Source: Paracoccaceae bacterium (GTDB lineage Bacteria; Pseudomonadota; Alphaproteobacteria; Rhodobacterales; Rhodobacteraceae). From it: DNA of 60,351 nt. The stretch's first letter is position 1. Every line of letters begins with the position of its first letter. The DNA lies in contig JAKIUB010000016.1 in the NCBI GenBank assembly GCA_021647745.1, forward strand, positions 1 through 60,351. The letters are read 5' to 3'. Shown here piece by piece: positions 43,959-50,713 of the stretch. The notes under the pieces were generated by a model. It was given only the letters and a program-made list of their open reading frames with translations. It ran no database searches and was not told where the DNA came from. The position numbers were made by a program, and so were the translations under genes.

Positions 43959-45303
43959 ATTGCCGGTAAAGCCCGCGTCGCGCCCCGAAGGGGTTGGCAT
44001 ATTGGGCCGCATAAAACTGTTCCGCCAAGATATTTTCGCCTCGCAACCGGCCAAGCTCTATAAGGCGTGGATGGCCGAAACCAAAACGCCGTTTTACCGA
44101 TCCTATCTGGTCAACCAGCCCGATCTGGTGAAGCGGGTGCTGAAAGAGCGGCCGGAGGACTTTCCAAAATCACCGGTGATTCACGACACATTAAAGCACT
44201 TGCTAGGCGATTCGGTTTTCGTCACCAATGGCGAACAATGGAAGCGCCAGCGCCGTATCATTGATCCGGCATTCGAGGGCGGGCGCCTGCACGAGGCCTT
44301 TCCGGCGATGCGTGCGGCGGGGTTGGCAGCGCTCAAACGGCTAGGCGATGGCGGCGAGGTCGAAATGGAATACCAGACCGCGCACCTGACGGCGGATGTG
44401 ATATTCCGCACCCTTTTTTCGATGCCGATCGGGGATGATACCGCAACGAAAGTGTTTCAGGCCTTTCGCGACTACCAGCGCACCCAGCCCCTGTGGAACG
44501 TGGCGGGGCTGCTGCAACTTCCCGCATGGGTGCCCCGGTTTCGCAGCAAAAAATCGGCGGCGGCGGCAGGTGAAATTCGCGCCCTGCTAGAGGGGCTGGT
44601 CATTGCCCGCGAAGCTGAAATCGCCGCCGGCACCGCGCCTGATGATCTGGCCACCAAGATCATGACCAAAGCCGACCCCGAAACCGGCTACAAATTTGGC
44701 GCGCAAGAAATGGTTGATCAGGTGGCGATCTTCTTTCTGGCCGGGCACGAAACCTCGGCCTCCGCACTTTCATGGGCGCTTTATTTGCTGGCATTTGACC
44801 AAGGTGTGCAAGCACGGCTGGCCGAGGAGGTCGCAGGGCTGGATATGCAAAATATCCAATTTAAGGACCTCAGCAAGCTGCGCTTCACTCGCGCGGTATT
44901 TCGTGAAACTCTGCGGCTATACCCGCCGGTGCCAATGATGGTGCGCCGCGCCGCGCAGGATGAGCAAATGCGCGACCGCAAGGTGTCCAAAGGCTCGATG
45001 GTGATCCTTTCCCCATGGCACTTGCACCGCCACGAGCGCCTCTGGGAGCGGCCAGATGAATTTGACCCCGACCGCTGGGAAACAGCAAATGGCAAGCAAT
45101 GCGGGCGCGAGGCTTATATCCCCTTTTCGGCAGGCCCACGCGTCTGCACAGGGGCGGGTTTTGGTATGGCTGAAGGCGTATTATTGCTGGCCATGCTGGT
45201 ACAGCGCTTCCGCTTCGAGATTGTAAAAGAACCAGTGCCGGTAGCATATTTGACCGTGCGCGCAAAGGACGGGATATTGCTAAAACTCTCGCCACGCAAT
45301 TGA
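43951..45303 (+). CDS. Cytochrome P450
   Basis: A 450-residue soluble bacterial P450. I-helix FLAGHETSASALSWAL (about residue 263), K-helix ETLR (about 316), PERF-like EFDPDRW and heme loop FSAGPRVCTGAGFG with the thiolate Cys (about 396) are all intact. The sequence is of the CYP4/102-like type rather than camphor type, so a fatty acid or sterol-like substrate is plausible. Its start lies within the last codons of the membrane hydrolase. It ends just before IS3 debris. Confidence 0.92.
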   Translation: MSKLPVKPASRPEGVGILGRIKLFRQDIFASQPAKLYKAWMAETKTPFYRSYLVNQPDLVKRVLKERPEDFPKSPVIHDTLKHLLGDSVFVTNGEQWKRQRRIIDPAFEGGRLHEAFPAMRAAGLAALKRLGDGGEVEMEYQTAHLTADVIFRTLFSMPIGDDTATKVFQAFRDYQRTQPLWNVAGLLQLPAWVPRFRSKKSAAAAGEIRALLEGLVIAREAEIAAGTAPDDLATKIMTKADPETGYKFGAQEMVDQVAIFFLAGHETSASALSWALYLLAFDQGVQARLAEEVAGLDMQNIQFKDLSKLRFTRAVFRETLRLYPPVPMMVRRAAQDEQMRDRKVSKGSMVILSPWHLHRHERLWERPDEFDPDRWETANGKQCGREAYIPFSAGPRVCTGAGFGMAEGVLLLAMLVQRFRFEIVKEPVPVAYLTVRAKDGILLKLSPRN

Positions 45304-45445
45304 CCCGCCCACCATCAAAATACTCACAGCGCAGAGAGGGTAGTCCCCCCATTTTTAATGGGGTCCGCCTGTAGAATTACGCGGCTAGTTTCAGTTTCAT
45401 GGCAGGTGTGATCCCGCCTATGCCCATGTTGGGGCGGTCCGCTGC

Positions 45446-45478
45446 CCGGCAGTGGTTTGCCTGCAAACCATGAGAGGG
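45446..45478 (+). repeat. Stem-loop repeat copy A
   Basis: CCGGCAG, then a perfect 8-bp stem TGGTTTGC / GCAAACCA with a two-base loop, then GAGAGGG. In-frame within an IS3 transposase fragment. Confidence 0.8.
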
Positions 45479-45557
45479 ATTGTTGTATGTCCAGAGCCAT
45501 TCAGTGGCCTGCCTTTGTGCCTCCTCGATTGTTTCAAACATGTTCTGGTCCCGTTGA

Positions 45558-45590
45558 CCGGCAGGTGATGCAAGCATCACCGAGAGGGGG
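45558..45590 (+). repeat. Stem-loop repeat copy B
   Basis: CCGGCAG, stem GGTGATGC / GCATCACC with an AA loop, then GAGAGGGGG. It breaks the same transposase fragment between RHEW and QNMFET. Confidence 0.8.
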
Positions 45591-45968
45591 CCATTCGTGC
45601 CGGACAGCGCGGTTGTAACGCTCGATATAAGCGTTCTGTTGAGGCTTTCCTGGCTGGATATACTGGATGTAAACAGAGGTGGTCCCAGTATTTTGACCAG
45701 TTAGCAGCGTAAATAAGATGAATTTGATTTCATTGTTAAGCTGCTAATCTCGTTGGTTGTGTTTTTCTGTCATAGGCCTCGCTGGGCGTCAATATGCCGT
45801 GGGTGGAATGGGGCCGCTCCGTATTGTAATAGGTCAACCATTTTCCGATTTCCTTTTTGGCTTCGGGGCCGGTTTCAAACGCACGCAGATAGACGCATTC
45901 ATATTTCAGGGAGCGCCACAGGCGCTCGATCATGCGGTTGTCGATCCAGCGTCCGCGCCCGTCTATTA

Positions 45969-45999
45969 CCGGCAGGTGATTTGTAAAATCACCGAGAGG
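45969..45999 (+). repeat. Stem-loop repeat copy C
   Basis: CCGGCAG, stem GGTGATTT / AAATCACC with a three-base loop, then GAGAGG. In frame in OrfB. Confidence 0.8.
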
Positions 46000-46077
46000 C
46001 ATTGATATTTTCACATCGGCGTCTTTCAGCACTTGCGTAAATTCATAGCTGGTGAACTGGCTGCCCTGATCCACTGC

Positions 46078-46112
46078 CCGGCAGGGGTTTGCTTGCAAAC
46101 CACGAGAGGGGG
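46078..46112 (+). repeat. Stem-loop repeat copy D
   Basis: CCGGCAG, stem GGTTTGC / GCAAACC with a TT loop, then GAGAGGGGG. It sits exactly at the deletion junction in OrfB. Confidence 0.8.
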
Positions 46113-46354
46113 ACGTGACCCATACCACGGAGTTTCCAGAAACTGCTTATCTATAATTTCCATGAATTTCAGGTTCACAGCGCTTTCGCCCTTCGGGCTA
46201 TAATATATGCCCGAGCGCACCAGCGAGAGCAATTTGCATTGCCGCCGCACGCTCAAATCCTGATCTCGGCTCACCATTTTTTGCCTCGTGTTCCGAGCAA
46301 CTGAACCGAGGCGCTCGCTAAAAAATCCCGTTCCACAACGAGTTGGCCAATCTT

Positions 46355-46389
46355 CCCCTCTCGGTGATTGCTACGCATTCACCTGCCGG
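46355..46389 (-). repeat. Stem-loop repeat copy E
   Basis: On the minus strand: CCGGCAG, then stem GGTGAATGC / GCAATCACC with one mismatch, then GAGAGGGG. It splits OrfA between LHS and KIGQLV. Confidence 0.75.
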
Positions 46390-46476
46390 TTGACAGAGTG
46401 CAGCTTGTCGATCTCGGCAGCGGCCTCTTTGGCAGTGCCACCATCATCCTTGCCAAAGCCGTCCGCCATATTCTTG

Positions 46477-46506
46477 CTTCTCGGGCATGTAAACATGCCC
46501 TGCCAG
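46477..46506 (-). repeat. Stem-loop repeat copy F
   Basis: On the minus strand: CTGGCA, stem GGGCATGT / ACATGCCC, then GAGAAG. A more diverged copy that splits OrfA after the helix-turn-helix. Confidence 0.7.
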
Positions 46507-46793
46507 CCAGCGGAACGCGGCGCGCTTCCACCCGCTGATCATGTTGGGATGCACCCCGTGCTTCTTTGACAGCTCCGCCAGCGTCAACTCCTCGCGGATC
46601 GCTTCCAGCGCCACACGCGCCTTGAATTCGTTCGAATACCGTTTTCTCTTCGTCATTTCCTATCGTCCTTTTCATAGGCCGATTCATCGACAGCAACTGG
46701 TCCGAATTTTCGCGACCACCTCTCCTCCGCTAATTCAAACGCTCACGTGTCCAAATTTATATGACGACGGACAGTGGCAGGTCATTGTTAATC

Positions 46794-46818
46794 TTGTCTA
46801 TACGTCTATATTGGACAA
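46794..46818. promoter_or_regulatory. Candidate antitoxin operator
   Basis: Two GTCTATA direct repeats (46796-46802, 46804-46810) lie inside a TTGTC / GACAA inverted repeat just upstream of the antitoxin ribosome site. Phd/YefM proteins bind such repeats to repress their own gene. Confidence 0.4.
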
Positions 46819-46831
46819 AAGGAGATATGAC

Positions 46832-47077
46832 ATGCGTTCTTTTTCATCCACGGATATGAAACAGATACTTGGCGATGTGCTTGATGCAGCCCGCCGTGAG
46901 CCTATTACCATCACGAAGCACAAGAAGCCCCGCTACGTCCTGATGAGTATTCGGGATTATGAGCAGCGCTTCAAGAGGGGTGAGCGGCAGGCGCTTTCTG
47001 TGGAGGAAATACCGGCCGAACACCTGGCAATGCTCGAATCCAGCCTATTCGACAAACCCGATGGGGCCCCGAAATGA
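46832..47077 (+). CDS. Phd/YefM-family antitoxin
   Basis: An 81-residue antitoxin: MRSFSSTDMKQILGDVLDAA and EPITITKHKKPRYVLMSIRDYE are the N-terminal dimer and DNA-binding segment of Phd/YefM proteins, followed by a disordered toxin-binding tail. The start follows AAAAGGAG. The toxin gene behind it is cut off after ten codons, so this antitoxin is an orphan. Confidence 0.85.
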   Translation: MRSFSSTDMKQILGDVLDAARREPITITKHKKPRYVLMSIRDYEQRFKRGERQALSVEEIPAEHLAMLESSLFDKPDGAPK

Positions 47078-47148
47078 ACCCACCCAAGCAAGGCGCCGTT
47101 TGGGCATGCCTAATATTCTTGGTGCCGTGCTCTGGGCTGCCGAATTGA
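47074..47148 (+). pseudogene. Beheaded toxin gene (PemK/MazF-like start)
   Basis: A start that overlaps the antitoxin stop (ATGA) reads MNPPKQGAVW, the usual start of PemK/MazF-type toxins (…GEVW…), and then runs into unrelated sequence and stops at 47148. Toxin type is inferred from ten residues and the position only. Confidence 0.4.
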
Positions 47149-47184
47149 ACGCCCAACAAATAGGAGGAATGGAGGGTGTGATAT

Positions 47185-47748
47185 TTGTGTCAGTTTCTTA
47201 AAGTTACGATCTTGAGTAATACGGTAAGTTCCGGGGCCGGGCTTGCGGGATTGTTTATCACTTCGTTCCTTCTTGCTAACCCTTGGAATACCCCGGTTTT
47301 CGTTGGGTTTTCGCTGTGGCTTGGTGTCGCTTTGATCTGGCTCAGCGTGGTGGATCTGCGGCGGTTCGAAATCCCGGACGGGGCGGTTTGGATGCTGGTT
47401 TCCGGGGGGGTGGCTTACCACTTTCAATTTGGGTGGCCGCAGGCCGGACAGTTTGTCCTAGAAGGGAGTGCAACCTTTTTGCTGATGTTCGTTTTTTCGG
47501 TTATTGCCAATTGGTGGATGCAAAAAACCGCCCTAGGTTTTGGTGATGTGAAGCTCTTGGGCGCGGTTGCGATTTGGGTGGGGTTGGTTGGCGTAAGTTC
47601 GGCGATTTTTCTCGCTTCGGTTGCGGGAATACTGTATGCACTAGCGATGCGGGCCTTGCGTGGGCAGGCGTTTGGCGGGGCTATTCCCTTTGGGCCGTTC
47701 ATTGCGCTTGGCGTTTGGACAGTGTGGTTGTTTGGCCCGGTTTTATAA
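47185..47748 (+). CDS. Prepilin peptidase (catalytic domain only)
   Basis: A 187-residue membrane protein of the A24 aspartic peptidase family. The first Asp is in VVDLRRFEIPD (about residue 56) and the second in GFGDVKLLGA (about residue 115). The N-terminal methyltransferase domain of PilD/GspO is absent, as in CpaA-like forms. Start is a TTG eight bases after GGAGGG; an in-frame TTG at 47212 is an alternative. It would process the pseudopilins G, H, I and J encoded alongside. Confidence 0.82.
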   Translation: MCQFLKVTILSNTVSSGAGLAGLFITSFLLANPWNTPVFVGFSLWLGVALIWLSVVDLRRFEIPDGAVWMLVSGGVAYHFQFGWPQAGQFVLEGSATFLLMFVFSVIANWWMQKTALGFGDVKLLGAVAIWVGLVGVSSAIFLASVAGILYALAMRALRGQAFGGAIPFGPFIALGVWTVWLFGPVL

Positions 47749-47755
47749 GGCGGAT

Positions 47756-48172
47756 ATGGGTTTGAAAAAGAAGAATGCAGGGGTAACATTACTGGAAGTC
47801 ATGGTGGTTTTGGCCATTATGGCGCTGGTGATCGGGATTGCCGGGCCGCGGGTGATCGGCTATTTTGGCAAGGGCAAAGCACAGGCGGCGCAGATACAGA
47901 TCGAAAACCTGAACAGCTCGCTCAAGCTGCTATATCTTGATATTGGCCGCTATCCGCTTGAGACTGAAGGATTGGAGTTGTTGCTGGTGCCTGTGGGCGA
48001 AATGCCGGAATGGCGCGGGCCATATCTGGATAGAAACGACGGTATTATAGACCCGTGGGGGCGTCGCTATATTTATACCTATCCGGGGGCCGAGCGGCCT
48101 TTTGACCTCAAAAGCCTTGGCGAAGATGGTCAGGTGGGAGGAGATGGAAACAACAGTGATATTACGCTCTGA
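47756..48172 (+). CDS. gspG: Major pseudopilin GspG
   Basis: A 138-residue type II secretion pseudopilin. The prepilin motif is AG/VTLLEVMVVLAIMALV; Glu at +5 is present. The body keeps the GspG pattern: YLDIGRYPLETEGLELLL, WRGPYLD and DPWGRRYIY, and the C-terminal SLGEDGQVGGDGNNSDI calcium-type loop. It starts 7 bases after the peptidase and its last 43 bases overlap the convergent gspJ. Confidence 0.92.
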   Translation: MGLKKKNAGVTLLEVMVVLAIMALVIGIAGPRVIGYFGKGKAQAAQIQIENLNSSLKLLYLDIGRYPLETEGLELLLVPVGEMPEWRGPYLDRNDGIIDPWGRRYIYTYPGAERPFDLKSLGEDGQVGGDGNNSDITL

Positions 48173-48735
48173 CTATACTGCACACCGGGGCGGATGGTGA
48201 GCGGGGGCATCGGGTCTCCGTTTTCGCGGGTAGCTTGAAACCGGATGAGACGGGGCAGGTGGTCCTCGCGCCACTCTGGATGCCAACGCGCGGGGCTGTC
48301 ATTGATTTTTCCATAATATTCAAGGCTGAAGGATTGCAGAAGTGGCTCAAAAACCCGGGTTTCCTCAAGGAGGGTTTGGCCTAAAGCATCAAAACCAGTA
48401 AGGGCAATTTCAGCACTGGAATTGTTGGTTATCCGAAAATCAATGCTCAGTAGCTGAATGTTCGGCTTGGCCTGCATTTTTTGCGAAAAGTTAAATGAGA
48501 AGCCTTCTGCCGACCCGTGAAAATTATTTTCGGAAGTAACAGGCGACATGGTTTCGACCCAGCCTCTGAACAGCCCTCGCAAGATGACCTGACCTTCGCG
48601 ATCTGCCATTTCTATGGCGCGTTCCTTGGATTGGCGCACAAAATCAAATGCCCCACCGATCAGCACAGCAATAACCGCCAGCAGCATCAGCACGATCAGC
48701 AGTTCCAGATATGTTAGGCCGGCATTTCGTTTCAT
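48130..48735 (-). CDS. gspJ: Minor pseudopilin GspJ
   Basis: A 201-residue pseudopilin with AG/LTYLELLIVLMLLAVIAV at the N-terminus; the body is typical of GspJ-like minor tip pseudopilins (LEYYGKINDSPARWHPEW). Last gene of the minus-strand block. It converges with gspG with a 43-base overlap of coding ends. Confidence 0.78.
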   Translation of the reverse strand: MKRNAGLTYLELLIVLMLLAVIAVLIGGAFDFVRQSKERAIEMADREGQVILRGLFRGWVETMSPVTSENNFHGSAEGFSFNFSQKMQAKPNIQLLSIDFRITNNSSAEIALTGFDALGQTLLEETRVFEPLLQSFSLEYYGKINDSPARWHPEWREDHLPRLIRFQATRENGDPMPPLTIRPGVQYSQSVISLLFPSPPT

Positions 48736-49112
48736 GGGCTGTATTCCGCGGGGCCTAATCGCGAAAGCGAGACCCGTGCCTGGTTTTCTTTTTGCAAGAA
48801 CACATCCACCACAAGGCGTGAAAAACGGATGGAGGGAGGCAAACTATCTGTCGGTTGTGCTGGCATTGTTTGCGCTTCCCAGCGCCACTTCTCCCCTATT
48901 TTTCCCTCGGCAAAAATGGGCGGCGGGATAACCTCCAGCTCGGCAATCAGGGAGAGGGCAATTTCGGTGGCCTCGTATTGTTGCAACCGCTCATTGGCAC
49001 TGGTCAGGCCAAGGGTCAGGGCTTTGTAAAGGCTGGTGATTGCCACACTCAGAATGACAAAAGAAATCATCATTTCCAACAGAGTGAAGCCAGATTTGCG
49101 TGTGTTAGCCAT
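48732..49112 (-). CDS. gspI: Minor pseudopilin GspI
   Basis: A 126-residue pseudopilin: SG/FTLLEMMISFVILSVAI, then ALTLGLTSANERLQQYEAT. It overlaps gspJ by 4 bases and gspH by 8. Forms the tip complex with J and normally K. Confidence 0.82.
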   Translation of the reverse strand: MANTRKSGFTLLEMMISFVILSVAITSLYKALTLGLTSANERLQQYEATEIALSLIAELEVIPPPIFAEGKIGEKWRWEAQTMPAQPTDSLPPSIRFSRLVVDVFLQKENQARVSLSRLGPAEYSP

Positions 49113-49500
49113 TGCCGGGTTGCTCCATAATTTGCAGATGGCCGGTGAGCCAATCTACGCGGATACGCGTGGGTGTGGGGCTGCCGAGGCAAAGATCAGG
49201 GGACAGAACGGTGCCATCGGGGAAGAGCTGAATGATCGGCGGCAAGGTGGGGTCGCAGCTACTTAGGGCAGGGCTGGTTGAAAGGGGCAGGGAGACCTCT
49301 TGCGCTGTTAAAATCGCCTGATTGCGGGCCATAGTGATATCTTGTGAGACGCGTGCCAAAATGCCGGCAACGCTACCTGGCCGATTATTGCCGCTAAACC
49401 CGCTGGCCGCAACGCTCATCACCAAAGCCATGATGGCCAGCATGACAAGGGCTTCCAGCAGGGTGACCCCCGCCCGCGAATTATTGAAAGGCGAGTTCAT
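49105..49500 (-). CDS. gspH: Minor pseudopilin GspH
   Basis: A 131-residue pseudopilin with AG/VTLLEALVMLAIMALVMS at the processing site. ARVSQDITMARNQAILTAQ and the C-terminal RIRVDWLTGHL are usual for GspH. The start at 49500 overlaps gspF by 20 bases; a longer frame extends into gspF without a family match. Confidence 0.8.
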   Translation of the reverse strand: MNSPFNNSRAGVTLLEALVMLAIMALVMSVAASGFSGNNRPGSVAGILARVSQDITMARNQAILTAQEVSLPLSTSPALSSCDPTLPPIIQLFPDGTVLSPDLCLGSPTPTRIRVDWLTGHLQIMEQPGNG

Positions 49501-50707
49501 TGATTTCCAAAATAGCGCTGACCACCGAGACAACCAAAATCCCGATAGTGGAGCCAATAAAGATGGTGATAATGGGGGTGATAAGGTTGGTTAGCCGCCG
49601 GTCCGCTTGCTCGATCTGAGCATCCAGTGCCTTGGCGGTTTCGCCCATAATTTTTTGCCACTGGTTGGATTTATCCGCCAGAAGAATAAGCTGCTTGATG
49701 TCTTTTCCGATGAGTGCTGAACCTGTGAAATGCTCTGTCAAGCTGCCGCCTTGCTTCATATCGTTGAGCGCGGTGCTGGCGAGGTCATTCAGGACCAACA
49801 GGTTGAAGGTCTTGCTGGCGGCCTGCATAGATTTTTGGAAGGACAGGCCGGATTTTAGCATAATTGAGAGGGCATGGGTAAAGCGGGAGAGATCGCCGAG
49901 CACAAGCCTTTGCCCGAGATACGGCAGGCGCAGAGTGAGGGATTGCAGTAATCTTTTGCCATTTTCGGTTTGTTTTAATACTGTGATTGCCAACGGGGTG
50001 GCAACGAGCATGCTCAGTATAATAACACCATTATCTATTAAAAACTGTTTGGATCGCACCAGAATGGCAAGCATGGTCGGCAAGGCTAGGCCGGAGGAGT
50101 TGAAAATAGGCTCCAACGCGGGCACCAAAAAAAACACCAGCACCGCCAGCAAAAACACAGAAAACAGCACTAATATAGCCGGATAAACCAGCGCTGCAAT
50201 CAATTTGCGTTTGGTTTCGGCTTGTCGTTCAAAGTGCTCTGCAGCGCGCAAGAACGTTTCCGGCAGTTTGTTGGCAACCTCACCAACTTCGATTAACATC
50301 AGAAGCGTATCCGGGAGCTTGTCGCGGTGCTGCGCAAAGGCGTCGGCCAGCTTTTCTCCTTGCGATACTTGCCGGATGACCGAGGCAAGAATAGGTTTGA
50401 TGGGCTTGGGAGAGGAATCGATTGCTGCTGTGAGCGCATCATTCAAAGGCAGCCCTGCGTTGAGCAATATCGCGATGGCTTTGGCTGAAATAGCGAGGTT
50501 GCTGGGCGATATCTTACTGGTAAAAAGCGAAATATCACGCTGCCACCATGCCAGATTGGTGCTGTTGATGCTGGCCTCGGCAAGGGAAAGCGGGGTTATG
50601 CCCGCGCTTTGCAGTGCCAGATACGCACTTTTTTCCGACCCCGCCTGAAGCGTGCCGGAAACTGTTTTCCCGCCGCTCTCGATCCCACGATACTGGAATT
50701 CGGCCAT
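49481..50707 (-). CDS. gspF: Type II secretion inner-membrane protein GspF
   Basis: A 408-residue platform protein with two repeats of a cytoplasmic helical domain and three membrane segments. LLNAGLPLNDALTAA (about residue 82) and LKSGLSFQKSMQAASK (about 283) are the repeated motif. It starts 6 bases after gspD. Confidence 0.9.
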   Translation of the reverse strand: MAEFQYRGIESGGKTVSGTLQAGSEKSAYLALQSAGITPLSLAEASINSTNLAWWQRDISLFTSKISPSNLAISAKAIAILLNAGLPLNDALTAAIDSSPKPIKPILASVIRQVSQGEKLADAFAQHRDKLPDTLLMLIEVGEVANKLPETFLRAAEHFERQAETKRKLIAALVYPAILVLFSVFLLAVLVFFLVPALEPIFNSSGLALPTMLAILVRSKQFLIDNGVIILSMLVATPLAITVLKQTENGKRLLQSLTLRLPYLGQRLVLGDLSRFTHALSIMLKSGLSFQKSMQAASKTFNLLVLNDLASTALNDMKQGGSLTEHFTGSALIGKDIKQLILLADKSNQWQKIMGETAKALDAQIEQADRRLTNLITPIITIFIGSTIGILVVSVVSAILEINELAFQ

Positions 50708-50713
50708 GCTATT

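Larger units (their letters stand above)
45331..45675 (-). mobile_element. IS3-family remnant A (transposase C-terminus)
   Basis: On the minus strand, about 70 codons of an IS3-type OrfB end survive: QPGKPQQNAYIERYNRAVRHEW, then QNMFETIEEAQRQATEWLWT, then RPNMGIGGITPAMKLKLAA. The element end is probably the CCCCCC-ATTTTT-A hairpin-like end near 45331. Two short stem-loop repeats (45446-45478 and 45558-45590) break it between these blocks. Its left part is missing at the junction with remnant B at 45675. Confidence 0.8.
45377..45675 (-). pseudogene. IS3 OrfB C-terminal fragment
   Basis: DDE-domain end of an IS3-family transposase. The stop TAA is at 45377-45379. Copy A of the stem-loop repeat is an in-frame 13-codon insertion between YNN and RPNMG; copy B breaks the frame between RHEW and QNMFET. 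The DDE triad's final Glu region (QQNAYIERYN) is present, but the first two acidic residues are lost, so it cannot be active. Confidence 0.8.
45736..46277 (-). pseudogene. IS3 OrfB, disrupted
   Basis: The N-terminal part (MVSRDQDLSVRRQCKLLSLV ... FLETPWYGSR) and the C-terminal part (DQGSQFTSYEFTQVL ... RWIDNRMIERLWRSLKYEC) are both recognisable. About 120-130 codons are missing between YGSR and DQGSQF, with repeat copy D exactly at the junction. Copy C is an in-frame 12-codon insertion between ISM and DGRGRW. Confidence 0.82.
46271..46656 (-). pseudogene. IS3 OrfA, disrupted
   Basis: MTKRKRYSNEFKARVALEAI and HGVHPNMISGWKRAA (helix-turn-helix) are followed by a frameshifting insertion (copy F), then NMADGFGKDDGGTAKEAAAE, then a second insertion (copy E), then KIGQLVVERDFLASAS. 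The orfA stop overlaps the orfB start as in intact IS3 elements. Confidence 0.8.
45676..46722. mobile_element. IS3-family element B, decayed
   Basis: The ends are 9-bp perfect inverted repeats GAGGTGGTC (45676-45684) and GACCACCTC (46714-46722), with further imperfect matches inward (for example TTTTGACCAG / CTGGTCCGAATTTT). Between them lie orfA and orfB on the minus strand, both disrupted. It appears inserted into or abutting remnant A. At 1047 bp it is shorter than intact relatives because part of orfB is missing. Confidence 0.82.

Noticed and set aside
45446..46506. CRISPR array
   Set aside because: The repeats are spaced irregularly (about 80-400 bases), lie in both orientations and inside coding fragments; stems differ among copies and no cas genes exist.
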